From assembly GCF_001445655.1 (NCBI RefSeq), contig NZ_LNBE01000008.1:62001-126000 (forward strand): a stretch of DNA of 64,000 nt, given 5' to 3'. Shown here piece after piece: positions 35,184-44,855 of this stretch. Position 1 is the stretch's first letter. Every line of letters starts with the position of its first letter. Source of the stretch: Streptomyces roseifaciens (lineage in GTDB: Bacteria > Actinomycetota > Actinomycetes > Streptomycetales > Streptomycetaceae). Position numbers and translations under genes: made by a program. The notes beneath the pieces are model-generated. The model had not been told where the DNA came from and did no database searches. It worked only from the letters and a program-made list of their open reading frames with translations.

Positions 35184-35659
35184 ACTTCTCCGGACTCACC
35201 GCTGCCGGGCGCGCCGCGCTCGTCCCCGTCCTGGCGTGCGCCGTGACCCTCGGCGGGCTCTGCGCGTGGACCGCCTCGGGCGCGGCGGGCCGGCCCCCGG
35301 CCGTCACGGTCGAGAACGCGCGCGTGCTGCTGCCGCTCGGCCGGGACGACACGGCCGCGTTCTTCCGGGTACGGAACGACGGCGACGTGGACGACGAGCT
35401 CGTCGGCGTCGACGCTCCGACGGCCGGCGGCGCGATGCTCAGCCGCACCGTGGGCAAGAAGGGCGCGGGCACCATGCAGATGGTGCGGTCGGCGACGGTG
35501 CCGGCCGGCGGCACGCTGGAGATGTCCCCGCACGGCCTGGACGTCATGGTCTCGGCCCCGCCGCGGCTGAAGCTCGGTGACCGGCTGCCGTTCGTGCTGA
35601 AGTTCCGCGGGGCGGGGGCGGTGCAGGTGGAGGCGGAGGTCGTGCGGCCGGGGAGCTGA
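35180..35659 (+). CDS. PCuAC-like copper chaperone, with altered metal ligands
   Basis: 159 residues: an N-terminal membrane anchor (LVPVLACAVTLGGLCAW) and a DUF461/PCuAC beta-sandwich. The family's H-M-x10-M-x21-H-x-M motif is recognisable as A85-M86, M99, D121-x-M123: the spacing M99-x21-D121 is exact, but both His ligands are replaced (Ala, Asp). Periplasmic-face protein acting after the copper ATPase in the same operon; GTG 35180 overlaps the ATPase stop. It may bind copper through Met only, or not at all. Confidence 0.78.
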   Translation: MNFSGLTAAGRAALVPVLACAVTLGGLCAWTASGAAGRPPAVTVENARVLLPLGRDDTAAFFRVRNDGDVDDELVGVDAPTAGGAMLSRTVGKKGAGTMQMVRSATVPAGGTLEMSPHGLDVMVSAPPRLKLGDRLPFVLKFRGAGAVQVEAEVVRPGS

Positions 35660-35662
35660 CGG

Positions 35663-35713
35663 CCTCGAAGGCTCATGGACCTCGAAGGTTCATGGGCCTC
35701 GAAAGTTCATGGA
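35663..35713. repeat. three tandem 17-base repeats
   Basis: CCTCGAAGGCTCATGGA, CCTCGAAGGTTCATGGG and CCTCGAAAGTTCATGGA, head to tail just after the PCuAC stop and just before the terminator hairpin. Function unknown. Confidence 0.85.
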
Positions 35714-35715
35714 AA

Positions 35716-35756
35716 GGGGCCGGGAGGCCGGGCGTGACGCCCGGCCTCCCGGCCCC
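35716..35756. terminator. 19-bp hairpin terminator
   Basis: A perfect 19-base stem (35716-35734 with 35738-35756) and a 3-base loop between the convergent copper operon and ECF sigma gene; probably terminates both. Confidence 0.9.
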
Positions 35757-35782
35757 GCTCGCGTGGGTGCCTGTTGTGCTGG

Positions 35783-36358
35783 CTAGGCCGCGACCGGTAT
35801 GCGCACGGCGTCCCGTTCGGCGGTCTCCAGCTGGCAGATCAGTGCCTCGCGGGCCCGCGCCACGCGCGACCGCACCGTACCGATGGGGCAGCCCGCGACG
35901 ACGGCCGCCTCCGCATACGGCAGGCCGAGCATCTGGGTGAGCACGAACGCCTCGCGGCGCTCGTAGGGCAGGCGGTCCAGGAGCTGCGAGAGCGCGACGC
36001 CCTCGTCGAAGCCGGGCAGCTGGGCCGTCTGGGCCCGCTCGGCGGCCGACTGCCAGTCGTCCGTGTCGGACAGGCGGGGGCGGGCGGCGTTGAAGCGCAG
36101 CCGGTCGACGACCGTGCGCCGGGCGATGGACAGCAGCCACGTACGGGCGGAGGAGCGCCCCTCGAAGCGCTCCAGCGAGCGCAGGGCCCGCAGGTACGTC
36201 TCCTGGACGAGGTCGTCCGCGCCCTGCGGGTCGTTGCTGAGGCGGGCGACGTAGCGGCGTACGTCGCTCTGCGTCGCGCGGATGAAGCGCTCGATGGCGT
36301 CGGCGTCACCGCTGCGGGCGGCGAGGGCCCAGGCGGTCACGGCTTCGTCGTCACGCAC
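35783..36358 (-). CDS. ECF-type RNA polymerase sigma factor
   Basis: 191 residues. Region 2 (IERFIRATQSDVRRYVARL, then GADDLVQETYLRALRSL and ARTWLLSIARRTVVDRLR) and region 4 (LDRLPYERREAFVLTQMLGLPYAEAAVVAGCPIGTVRSRVARARE) are intact. GTG 36358 is chosen because GGGAGG lies five bases upstream. It is divergent from a tiny zinc-finger protein that is probably its anti-sigma factor, and lies between the copper ATPase operon and a Met/His-rich membrane protein, so metal stress is a plausible signal (inference). Confidence 0.92.
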   Translation of the reverse strand: MRDDEAVTAWALAARSGDADAIERFIRATQSDVRRYVARLSNDPQGADDLVQETYLRALRSLERFEGRSSARTWLLSIARRTVVDRLRFNAARPRLSDTDDWQSAAERAQTAQLPGFDEGVALSQLLDRLPYERREAFVLTQMLGLPYAEAAVVAGCPIGTVRSRVARAREALICQLETAERDAVRIPVAA

Positions 36359-36428
36359 GGGGGCCTCCCTCACGGGAGGATCGGGGGGTGATGCACCGGG
36401 CAAAAGCGGCACCGGGGACGATGGCAGG

Positions 36429-36608
36429 GTGCAGCACTGCAGTGAATTCCGTACCGCCATATCCGCCAGCGTCGACGGCGAGGACCTGCCGCCGGGCGTG
36501 ACCGGCGCGGCCCTCGAAGCGCATGTGCGCGGATGCGCCGACTGCCACGCGTGGGGCGAGCGGGCACGCCGGCTGAGAGTGCTCGCGGCGGGACTCGGCA
36601 TGGACTGA
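36429..36608 (+). CDS. small zinc-finger anti-sigma factor (zf-HC2 type)
   Basis: 59 residues with the H-x3-C-x2-C signature of zinc-binding anti-sigma domains (EAHVRGCADCHAW), preceded by the acidic helix of that family (FRTAISASVDGED). There is no membrane segment, so it would be cytoplasmic. It is divergent from the ECF sigma gene across 70 bases, unlike the usual co-directional order. GTG 36429 is chosen as the first start in frame; no ribosome site is obvious, so it could be leaderless. Confidence 0.7.
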   Translation: MQHCSEFRTAISASVDGEDLPPGVTGAALEAHVRGCADCHAWGERARRLRVLAAGLGMD

Positions 36609-36778
36609 GGGAACGGTCGAACAAGAGGCCGGCTCGGCAGCCGGGACCGCGGGGACGGCGTGCCGGCGTGGCACGACCCGCGTACGGGCAGGGGTCATCG
36701 CCCTGTGTCCTTCCTGGAATCCGGGCAGCCCGAGGAGCGGGCGGGCCCGGTGACGTGGTTCGGCGCGGAAGGTCGCCG

Positions 36779-37537
36779 TCAGCCGAAGGCGACGGCGACG
36801 CGGGCCGGTGGACCACGTGTGGCCAGGACGTGCGCGTACAGCAGCTGCCGCAGGCGCTGCGCGGCGCGGCTCCGGTCGGCGCGGATGCGCGGCGGGCCGG
36901 AGGGCGCCGCCCCCGTGCGGAAGAGGACGAGGAGCGGGGTGAAGAGGCTGCTGCGCAGGGTGCGGGCGAGCCGGAAGGCCGCCTGTTCGCCGCCGGCGAG
37001 CCACATGCCGCAGATGACGGCGACGAGGACGTGCGCGGACCACATGCCGAGCGCGCCGTGGCCGGCGTGCATGGACATGGAGTGGCCGGCCATGTCGCCC
37101 ATGGAGCCCATGTCCATGGAACCGGTGGAGCCCATGTCCATGTCCATGGGCATGCCGTCCATGGACATGGACGGCATGGAAGGCATGGATGGCATGGAGT
37201 GCCCGGCGGGCATGTCCATCGGCATGCCGGGATCCAGCCCCAGGCGGGCGGCCCGCGCCGTGTTCACGACGACGTTCTGGGCGAGGCCGAAGAAGAAGTG
37301 GAGCCCGGTCTGGGCGCCGACCGTGGCGAGCGTGATCAGCAGCGGGCCGCGCTCGCGTCCCGCCAGGAACCACGCCCCGCTGCCCGTACCGCACAGCGCG
37401 ACGGCGACGGCCCACCAGGGGACGGTCGTCCCGGACATGACCGCGTGGCCCAGGGCAGCGAGCAGCACACAGACCGCTGCGAACACTGCGGCTCGCAGCG
37501 CTCGCGGTCCCTGTTCCGGCTGCGGCCCTGCTCTCAT
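36779..37537 (-). CDS. Met/His-rich membrane protein, probably copper-related
   Basis: 252 residues with about six membrane helices (LRAAVFAAVCVLLAALGHAVM, WWAVAVALCGTGSGAWFLAG, LLITLATVGAQTGLHFFFGL, MWSAHVLVAVICGMWLAGG and a hydrophobic end). Between the third and fourth lies a loop (~103-162) made mainly of Met, Asp, Ser and His (PSMPSMPSMSMDGMPMDMD, then AGHSMSMHAGHG). Such loops bind Cu(I)/Ag(I). ATG 37537 has only a weak ribosome site. Position beside the copper operon and ECF pair supports a role in metal resistance; no family name is certain. The same bases read Met-rich on the opposite strand because ATGGAC and GTCCAT are complementary. Confidence 0.7.
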   Translation of the reverse strand: MRAGPQPEQGPRALRAAVFAAVCVLLAALGHAVMSGTTVPWWAVAVALCGTGSGAWFLAGRERGPLLITLATVGAQTGLHFFFGLAQNVVVNTARAARLGLDPGMPMDMPAGHSMPSMPSMPSMSMDGMPMDMDMGSTGSMDMGSMGDMAGHSMSMHAGHGALGMWSAHVLVAVICGMWLAGGEQAAFRLARTLRSSLFTPLLVLFRTGAAPSGPPRIRADRSRAAQRLRQLLYAHVLATRGPPARVAVAFG

Positions 37538-37809
37538 GACGACCACATCGTTGCACCCGCGCCGCGCGACGCGACGGCGGGGTACGCGGAGACGCCCGTA
37601 CGACCCCCCGCTCGGGCGCACGGGCCCGCCCCGTACCGTCCGCCCGGCGGTACGAGGCGGTGGGTCGCCGGCTCGGGGGAAGGACCGACGGCCCGGGTCC
37701 CGTCGCTCCATTGGGACTCGCAGGAACGAGTCAAGCGCGCGGGGGGCGGGCGCGGGAACGTGTGTGCGGGGTCGATCGCGGGTGCGCGGCTCACACCCCG
37801 TGTGAACGA

Positions 37810-38097
37810 TCAGCCTCCGGCGCGCGGCTTGCGCGTGCGCGTACGGCTGCCGCCGCTGCCACCGCTGCTGCTGCCGCCGCTGCGCTCGGGCAGCCAGGCG
37901 GCGCTGCCCTTCTCGCCGAAGCGGGTGCCTATCGCGCCCTTGATGACGGAGAGGGCGGCGGGCAGGGAGGCGATGGCCGCGGCCTTGAGCGCGGAGACGT
38001 CCGTGAGGTCGAACCCGTCGGCGAGGAGGAGCCCGAGGAAGGTGGTGATGTAGGCGGCTGCGGTGCGCTCGAGGATGTCGAGCAGAACTTTGGGCAT
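37810..38097 (-). CDS. holin-like small membrane protein
   Basis: 95 residues. Two hydrophobic segments (AAYITTFLGLLLADGF and ALKAAAIASLPAALSVIKGAIG) and a basic Ser/Gly/Arg tail, the layout of phage holins of the r1t/LLH-like type annotated widely in streptomycetes. No endolysin gene is adjacent. The ATG at 38097 has a weak purine-rich site upstream. May be a domesticated phage gene (inference). Confidence 0.65.
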   Translation of the reverse strand: MPKVLLDILERTAAAYITTFLGLLLADGFDLTDVSALKAAAIASLPAALSVIKGAIGTRFGEKGSAAWLPERSGGSSSGGSGGSRTRTRKPRAGG

Positions 38098-38213
38098 GGC
38101 TGTTTCTTCGTCTCTTCCGTTCGTGTCCGATGGGTAAGGGAAGCGTCGTGGCGGAACGGCGCGCACCGCAAGCCCCGTAGGGCTCGGAAGGACTCGGAGG
38201 GCGGAGGATCCCC

Positions 38214-39539
38214 GTGGTCGATGTGGTCAATGTGGTCAATCCATGGCTGGCGATGGCGGGTGGCGGCGACCCGGCCGAGCGGAGCCGTACGGTCCGCGGG
38301 GCGCACGAGGAGTTCGTGAGCGGGGGGAGCGTGAGCCCGCGGGTCCGGGCGGTGGTCGCCGACTCGTGGCGGCGGTCGGCGGCCGCGCTGCCCGCGGCGG
38401 AGTTCCTCGCGCCGGTCGAGCTGACCGACGCAGAGCTGGAGGAGTACCGCGGGGCGCATCCGCTGGCGTCCGTGATGCCGCTCTTCAGGGAGCTGCTGGG
38501 CACGATCGCGGAGGACGGGGCGCACCTGCTGGCGGTCTGCGACGCGTCGGGGCGGATGCTGTGGGTCGAGGGGCACCGGGGTGTACGGAGCCGGGCCGAG
38601 GCCATGAACTTCGTCGCCGGTGCCCGCTGGGACGAGCGGCACGCGGGCACGAACGCGCCCGGTACGGCGCTCGCGCTGGACCACGCCGTGCAGATCTTCG
38701 CCACCGAGCACTACAACCGCGCGGTCCAGCCCTGGACGTGTGCGGCGGCGCCGGTGCACGACCCGCGGACCGGCCGGCTGCTGGGCGCGGTGGACCTGAC
38801 GGGCGGCGACCACCTGGCGGCGCCGCACAGCCTGGCGCTGGTGCGGGCGACGGCACTGGCGGCGGAGGCGAGGCTGGCCGAGAGGGACCACGGGTCGGGA
38901 GGAGTCCGCGGCCACGAGCTGACGGCCCTGGGCCATGACGAAGCGACGCTGACGACACCGGACGGCCGCCGAATACACCTGGGAAGACGGCACAGCGAGA
39001 TCCTGGTGCTGCTGGCCGGACGCCCCGAGGGGCTGACGGGGGATCAGCTGACGACGGAGCTGTACGGGGACCGCCCGGTGCCACCGGTGACGCTACGGGC
39101 CGAGCTGTCGCGGCTGCGGCGGCTGGTGGGACCGCTGCTGGCCTCCCGCCCGTACCGGCTGTGCGAACCGGTCGAGACGGACGTCGCCCGGGTGGAGCGC
39201 GAGCTGGAGGCGGGTGACGTACGCAGCGCGCTGCGCGCGTACGGCGGCCCGCTGCTCCCCTCCTCGGAGGCGCCGGGGGTGTGCCGGGTGCGGCGGCTGG
39301 TGGAGGGGCGGCTGCGGCGGGCGGTGCTGAGCGGCGGGGACGCGTGGGCGCTGCAGCTGTGGGCGGACAGCCGGTGGGGCGAGGAGGACCTGGAGGTGTG
39401 GGAGAGGCTGCTGGCGGCGCTGCCGGCGAGTGCGCCGCAGCGGGCGGGGGTGGCGGCGGAGGCGAGGAGGTTACGGGAGGCGTACGCGCCGGTCCTGCGG
39501 GCGGGCGGGGCAACGTTGGCGCAACGTACACGGCCCTAG
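38214..39539 (+). CDS. GAF-domain transcriptional regulator of aldehyde dehydrogenase
   Basis: 441 residues. An N-terminal helical region (VRAVVADSWRRSAAALP) and GAF domain (about 90-220, with MNFVAGARWDERHAGTNAPG, the signature of AcoR/sigma-54-activator-like sensors) are joined to a C-terminal winged helix (LTTPDGRRIHLGRRHSEILVLLAGRPEGLTG) rather than an AAA+ domain. GTG 38214 follows GGAGG. It lies 72 bases upstream of the aldehyde dehydrogenase on the same strand and most likely activates it in response to an aldehyde or alcohol. Confidence 0.85.
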   Translation: MVDVVNVVNPWLAMAGGGDPAERSRTVRGAHEEFVSGGSVSPRVRAVVADSWRRSAAALPAAEFLAPVELTDAELEEYRGAHPLASVMPLFRELLGTIAEDGAHLLAVCDASGRMLWVEGHRGVRSRAEAMNFVAGARWDERHAGTNAPGTALALDHAVQIFATEHYNRAVQPWTCAAAPVHDPRTGRLLGAVDLTGGDHLAAPHSLALVRATALAAEARLAERDHGSGGVRGHELTALGHDEATLTTPDGRRIHLGRRHSEILVLLAGRPEGLTGDQLTTELYGDRPVPPVTLRAELSRLRRLVGPLLASRPYRLCEPVETDVARVERELEAGDVRSALRAYGGPLLPSSEAPGVCRVRRLVEGRLRRAVLSGGDAWALQLWADSRWGEEDLEVWERLLAALPASAPQRAGVAAEARRLREAYAPVLRAGGATLAQRTRP

Positions 39540-39611
39540 CGTCTGACCGGTCACCGTCGACTCCGAAAGCGACGGAGCCACTCTCAGGAACCGGAAGGGA
39601 AGGCCCCTGCC

Positions 39612-41135
39612 ATGCCTCGCTACGCGAACCCCGGCTCCCCCGACGCGGTGGTCTCGTACCGCCCGCGGTACGACCACTGGATCGGAGGCGAGTACGTACC
39701 GCCGAAGCAGGGCGGCTACTTCGAGAACCCGACGCCGGTGACCGGCATGCCGTTCACCGAGATCGCCCGGGGCACGGCGGAGGACGTCGAGCGCGCACTG
39801 GACGCGGCGCACGCGGCGGCCCCGGCGTGGGCCCGCACCTCCCCGGCCGAGCGCGCGGCCGTGCTGAACCGCATAGCGGACCGCATGGAGCAGCACCTGG
39901 AGATGCTGGCGGTCGCGGAGTCGTGGGAGAACGGCAAGCCGGTCCGCGAGACCCTGGCCGCGGACATCCCGCTCGCGATCGACCACTTCCGCTACTTCGC
40001 GGGCGCGATCCGCGCCCAGGAGGGCAGCCTCTCGGAGATCGACGAGGACACCGTGGCGTACCACTTCCACGAGCCCCTGGGCGTGGTGGCCCAGATCATC
40101 CCGTGGAACTTCCCGATCCTGATGGCGGCGTGGAAACTGGCACCGGCCCTGGCAACGGGCAACGCGGTGGTCCTGAAACCGGCCGAGCAGACCCCGGCCT
40201 CGATCCACATCTGGCTGGACCTGGTGGCCGACCTGATCCCCCCGGGCGTGGTGAACGTCGTCAACGGCTTCGGCGTGGAGGCGGGCAAGCCGCTGGCGGC
40301 CAGCCCGCGCGTGGCCAAGATCTCCTTCACCGGGGAGACGACGACGGGCCGCCTGATCATGCAGTACGCGTCGGAGAACCTGAAGCCGGTCACCCTCGAA
40401 CTCGGCGGCAAGAGCCCGAACATCTTCTTCGACGACGTCTCGGCGGCGGACGACGACTTCCTCGACAAGGCCCTGGAGGGCTTCACCATGTTCGCCCTGA
40501 ACCAGGGCGAAGTCTGCACATGCCCGTCACGAGCCCTGATCCAACAGGGCCACTACGCAACGTTCATGGAAGCCGCAGTAGCCCGCACCGAACAAATCAC
40601 CCCGGGCCACCCCCTCGACACGACCACGATGATCGGCGCCCAAGCCTCCAACGACCAGGTCGAAAAGATCCTCTCCTACCTGGACATAGGCCGCCAGGAA
40701 GGCGCCCGCACCCTCACCGGCGGCCACCGCGCCGACCTCGGCGGCGACCTGGCCGGCGGCTACTACGTCCAGCCCACCATCCTCGAAGGCCGCAACAACA
40801 TGCGCGTCTTCCAGGAAGAAATCTTCGGCCCGGTCGTAGCGGTAACCCCCTTCACCGACTTCGAAGACGCCATCACCCTCGCCAACGACACCCTCTACGG
40901 CCTCGGCGCCGGCGTCTGGACCCGCAACGGCACCACGGCCTACCGAGCCGGCCGAGCCATCCAAGCCGGCCGAGTCTGGACAAACTGCTACCACGCCTAC
41001 CCGGCCCACGCGGCCTTCGGCGGCTACAAGCAGTCAGGCATAGGCAGGGAAACCCACAAAATGATGCTGACCCACTACCAACAGACGAAGAACCTCCTGG
41101 TCAGCTACTCCCCGAAGAAGCTGGGCTTCTTCTAG
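39612..41135 (+). CDS. NAD-dependent aldehyde dehydrogenase (ExaC/AcoD type)
   Basis: 507 residues, full length. Family motifs: [21 protein letters not shown], the Glu strand [11 protein letters not shown], catalytic Cys302 in GEVCTC, and the [10 protein letters not shown] segment. The C-terminus is [13 protein letters not shown], typical of bacterial ExaC-like acetaldehyde dehydrogenases. ATG 39612 follows GGGAAGG. Gene ends at a hairpin (41151-41177). Striking: the last ~60 bases of this gene are repeated three times downstream, so its 3' end is the insertion target of the adjoining cassette array. The gene itself stays intact, as expected for elements that restore the target's 3' end. Confidence 0.96.
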   Translation: MPRYANPGSPDAVVSYRPRYDHWIGGEYVPPKQGGYFENPTPVTGMPFTEIARGTAEDVERALDAAHAAAPAWARTSPAERAAVLNRIADRMEQHLEMLAVAESWENGKPVRETLAADIPLAIDHFRYFAGAIRAQEGSLSEIDEDTVAYHFHEPLGVVAQIIPWNFPILMAAWKLAPALATGNAVVLKPAEQTPASIHIWLDLVADLIPPGVVNVVNGFGVEAGKPLAASPRVAKISFTGETTTGRLIMQYASENLKPVTLELGGKSPNIFFDDVSAADDDFLDKALEGFTMFALNQGEVCTCPSRALIQQGHYATFMEAAVARTEQITPGHPLDTTTMIGAQASNDQVEKILSYLDIGRQEGARTLTGGHRADLGGDLAGGYYVQPTILEGRNNMRVFQEEIFGPVVAVTPFTDFEDAITLANDTLYGLGAGVWTRNGTTAYRAGRAIQAGRVWTNCYHAYPAHAAFGGYKQSGIGRETHKMMLTHYQQTKNLLVSYSPKKLGFF

Positions 41136-41138
41136 AGC
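41074..41138 (+). repeat. ALDH 3'-end tag, copy 1 (in the intact gene)
   Basis: Codes for [19 protein letters not shown] and stop. Positions 41091-41138 are identical over 48 bases to copy 4 at 52684-52731. It is the probable original attachment site. Confidence 0.9.
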
Positions 41139-41543
41139 ATCAAGTCGATTGCCTGGACGCGCCGTTGCACTCCAGGCGACCCGACACGGCCGTCACTCTT
41201 CGTAATCCACAAGGTGCCTCACTTCACTGCCCGACCTCCCGGCGGCCTCCCGGACCAACTGGTGTCCTCGTGGAATTGCTTCCACCACCCGAGCGCAAGC
41301 AGCAAACCGAGGGGGCGATGGGCCGGTCACGGGCCGGATGCAATCTCTCACAAGAGAGACGCACGGACGAAATCAGGCAGGCCGACGACCATCGCTGCTT
41401 TCGCCAACCGATCCCCTGCCCAGCCCAGCCTGCCCAGCACCAGGAATCGACGCCGTTCGACGAGGCACCCGCCCCCGCCAGGCTCGGGACGTCTGCGCAG
41501 TACTCGGCCACGTTCCCCGAGGGGATGGCGGAATGAGAGCCGC
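41139..41543. other. non-coding start of unit A
   Basis: About 400 bases between the ALDH stop and the convergent helicase gene. Apart from the hairpin nothing is recognised; no frame here has both a ribosome site and typical composition. Confidence 0.5.
41151..41177 (+). terminator. hairpin after ALDH
   Basis: GCCTGGA (41151-41157) pairs with TCCAGGC (41171-41177) around a 13-base loop. A very similar hairpin with the same arms and loop length follows tag copy 3 (46029-46055). Confidence 0.75.
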
Positions 41544-44162
41544 TCAGCGGCCCCGTCCCAAGCGGATGTTCTGCGTCCAGGCGTTCGTCCCACCCCTCGG
41601 CGTGGTCTTGCAGGCGGTGGCATAGCAGCGCCAAACCCAGGTGCCATTCTGCCTGCGGCGGATCTCGATCTCCGCTCCGTTGCAACGCCCGCAGCGGGGC
41701 GGAGCCGCGAAGGCTGCCGCGTGTTCGTGTTCCAGCAGCTTCCGGGCGAAGTAGGCGCCTCGCATCGTCAGCATGACTTCACGGGTCCAGCTCTGGGAGA
41801 GCACGTTGAGGCTGCCGAGCATGACCGTCCGTTCGTCGATGACCGCGATCTTCTGGTGCATGACGTTCATCGGTACGACCACATGCGCAACAGTTCGCAG
41901 GTCGGTGATGAGTTTCTGGTTGGTCGGCTTCTTCTGGAGCTGGTCGGTGTCGTCTCGGATGAAGACACTGATCCGCACCCCACGGTCGGCCGCCGTGCGT
42001 AGCTCGGGCAGCAGGGAACTGACCCGCTTCGCCACCCAGGGTGCCCAGAGCCACAGAGAATGTCGTGCGTGGCGGATCTCCTCAGTGAACGTGCGGTAGA
42101 AGTCGCGTTCATCGTCGATCTCCGTTACCTCAACGTGCCGACTCAGCACCTCGGCAAGCGCGGTGCCGAACTCGCCACGGAACGCGGGCGGCGCGGTCGG
42201 TGGGGTGATCAAGGTCTTGGCCTGGAGGACCCGTACGCCACGCCGGGTGCCGATGAGCGCCGCGAGCTGTGCCAGGGCCGTTCCCGGTTTCGCGTTCTTG
42301 ACGCGCTCGCCGCCGGCGATGACGTACAGACGAGTCTTGACGCGGGTGACCGCCACATTGAAGAGGCGGACGCCGTCCCGGGGCCAGCTGCTGGCCGCCG
42401 GCTGAAGGTGGGCGCAGGCCATCCACAGCTCGCGACTGCCCACTCCGCCCTCCACCGTGTCGAAGACGACGATGTCGAACTCCCGGCCCTGGAACTTGTG
42501 CGCGGTGCCGACCTCTGCCAGCGCGCCCCCTCCCGGGCCCTCGACGTCTCGCAGGGCCTCCAGGGTGGCATCGGACTGGACGCGGTACGGCGTGACGATG
42601 CCCGTTTCCTCACCCAGCTCGCGGTGCAGCTCCACCAGTGCCCGCGCGATCAGTGAACCCGCCGGCCACCAGCCACTGCGGCTTCCGGTCAAGTGCGCCC
42701 TGGCCAGCTCGTGCAGCCCGTCCGTGTCGATCAGCACGATCTCGGGGTCATCGTCCGGGCGTGCCGCTTGTGTCTGGCTACCTCCGCCAAGTACTCCGCC
42801 GTACGCGAGGCCGTTGGCCAACCGCATCACGGCGGGGCCGAACCGGTGCTGTTGGGTGAGGGTGACGCAGGCCGGGTGAGCCTGGGCATCGGACGGTTCC
42901 GCAATCCCGCAGTGCTGGAAGACGTCCGGGAGCAGCCGGCGTCTGATATCCGTGCGACCGTTCCCCTTGAGCTCGGGCGGGATGACCGCGCCCAGCTGCA
43001 TGAAGTCCCCGAGAAGGACCGCGGTCCGACCGGCCTTGCCCGTTGCAAGCAGAACTTCGGGCAAGGTGGCTGCGCCTGCCTCGTCCACAAGGACGACGTC
43101 GTACGGACCCTCGAAGACCGCCCGGTTCGTGCGGAACCGGGCCAGGGTCGTGGCGACCAGCTTGGCACCCTTGATGATCTCGCTCTGGGCGTCACGGGCA
43201 AGACGCTCGTACTCCTCCTGGACTTTCTGATATTGCGCCTCCAGGTCAGGCTGCCGGGTCGTGTCAGCGGCTACGGCCGGGCGTAGTCGGCGGGCCAGGT
43301 CGAACCGGGCCGGCCAGCCCTGCTGCTCGGCCTGCTCCGCCAGGTCTTTGGCCTGCTGGGCCCGCTCCGCAGCCTCCTCCGCCCGGGCCTTGTCCTCCTT
43401 ACAGCTGTCGTAGTGGCGTCCAGCCTGCTGTTCTGCCGCCAGCCGAGCTGTGACGTCGGCCGCCAGGCTGGCGGACTGTTCCCGAGTGAGCGCGATGGTG
43501 TCGACCAAGGCTGTGATCTGAGCGCTGAGGGCCGCGATATGGGTGGTCGCCGTGGCGCGGGCCTCAGTCGCCGACTGCTGGGCGGACGCGGCAGCATGCT
43601 CGGCGTCCGCCAGCTGCCGCTGGAGCTCACCGGCCTTTTCGCGCAGGCGCCACTTCTTCACAGCGCTCTTGCCCTCTATTTCCTCCAGCTCCTTGCGCAG
43701 GGGATCGCAGACGCCTTCCGCCAGCAGCGCAGCTGCCTCACGGAGCTCCGCCGCCTTCCGCACCTGGACCACTTCCTCGGACAGCCGGTCGGCTAGGCGC
43801 CACTGGGCCCGCGACGACTCCGCAGCCTTGTCCCGGGCCGCGGCCCCCTCGGCCGCGGCCAGTGCTTTCCGGAACATCGTCTCGGCATCAGCCAGACGTC
43901 GGCTGGCGGCTTCCTGCCGCGACCGCGCCGATGCGAGATCTTCACCAGGCGTGCGGAGCAGCTTCAGCGCGGTGAAGTAGGCAGAGGAGTCGAATCCGAC
44001 CAGACCGCTGTCCAGGGTGGCGAGCTGTTCAGCCCGGCGCTTGATCTCTACGAGCGCGGCTTCGAGAGTGCTACGCCGGGCAGTTGCGTCCGCTAATCGC
44101 GCTTTGACCATCAGCGGCAGCGAAGCGTCCTCGGCCACCTCCCGAAGATGCGGTGGGCCCAC
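41544..44162 (-). pseudogene. SF1 (Upf1/Dna2-like) helicase-PLD nuclease, 5'-truncated
   Basis: 872 residues from the first available GTG, but it lacks the N-terminal Walker A that SF1 helicases need. It opens inside the region after motif Ia (DIVRVGPPHLREV), has a long coiled-coil arm (~30-320), then motif II DEAG (Asp360), III LLGDFMQLG, IV TQQHRFG, V KFQGREFD and VI NVAVTRVK. A C-terminal phospholipase D nuclease follows with H769-x-K-x4-D776 (HQKIAVID, then GSLN) and a C-x2-C zinc ribbon. In-frame codons continue about 23 triplets upstream to a TGA, without a P-loop, so the gene looks cut at its 5' end. PLD-helicase proteins occur in phage-defence islands (inference). Confidence 0.75.
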
Positions 44163-44769
44163 CCGGACGATGTCACCGGGGCCGTGCTGCTTGTCGCGAG
44201 GTCGAGGGCCTCGAGGGTGAACGTCATGCGATCAGACCCCCGCCAGCCGCCCACAATCACGCCGACGTGGCTCACCCTGCAGACGACCTCGCCGGCACTG
44301 TCCTACGAAGCGATGGAGTCGCGTATCCCAATCAGAGGTCGAGTCGTCGCGGGCTCCGGGCGGCCAAGTTTCTGTAGCCATCCGACGGCGACACGTTGTC
44401 AGCCATACCCGGAGCCGGGTCCCACCGATCCTACGAACGACCGGCCCGGACCCGCCCTTGAAACGTAGGACAGGATGTGTCCGCATCGGCGGTGTCGTGA
44501 AGTTCGTCGGTATGGCAGATCCGCGAGTGCAGCGCGGAGGTGGTCCGCCCGCCTCAGCGGGCTGGTGCGATCCCGGAGAGTGCTCCCCGCACGAGCGGAA
44601 GCCCCGCCCCCCCCAGCCGCCGTATTTGCGGCAGAGTTCCCTCTCGACTCGGGCGAGAATGAGCGACAGAGCCCCTCAGCATCGGACCCGGAACGCCGCT
44701 GACGCCTCACATCATCCGGCCGGGGTGAGCTCAGCGCCCACCATCAACTTCACAGTCCGGCCCCACATC

Positions 44770-44794
44770 AAAATCCGGATCATTCACGGCCCAA
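44770..44794 (+). repeat. conserved array motif, copy 1
   Basis: AAAATCCGGATCATTCACGG and following CCCA; matches the motifs at 45867 and 52582. It lies 100 bases before the AAG-AAC codons of tag 2. Confidence 0.7.
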
Positions 44795-44855
44795 CAGCCG
44801 CCCCTGCCTCTGAGGCAGTGCCGGCTACCCAGGCCAGCACTCGTATCGCGACTGT

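Noticed and set aside
36660..37805. Long plus-strand frame with Met-rich stretch opposite the Met/His-rich membrane protein
   Set aside because: It is the mirror of ATGGAC/GTCCAT repeats; lacks membrane-protein codon pattern and a ribosome site, so the minus-strand gene is preferred.
44580..44598. GTGCTCCCCGCACGAGCGG, resembling half of a type I-E CRISPR repeat
   Set aside because: Only one copy, the second half of the repeat is missing, no regularly spaced partners and no cas genes.
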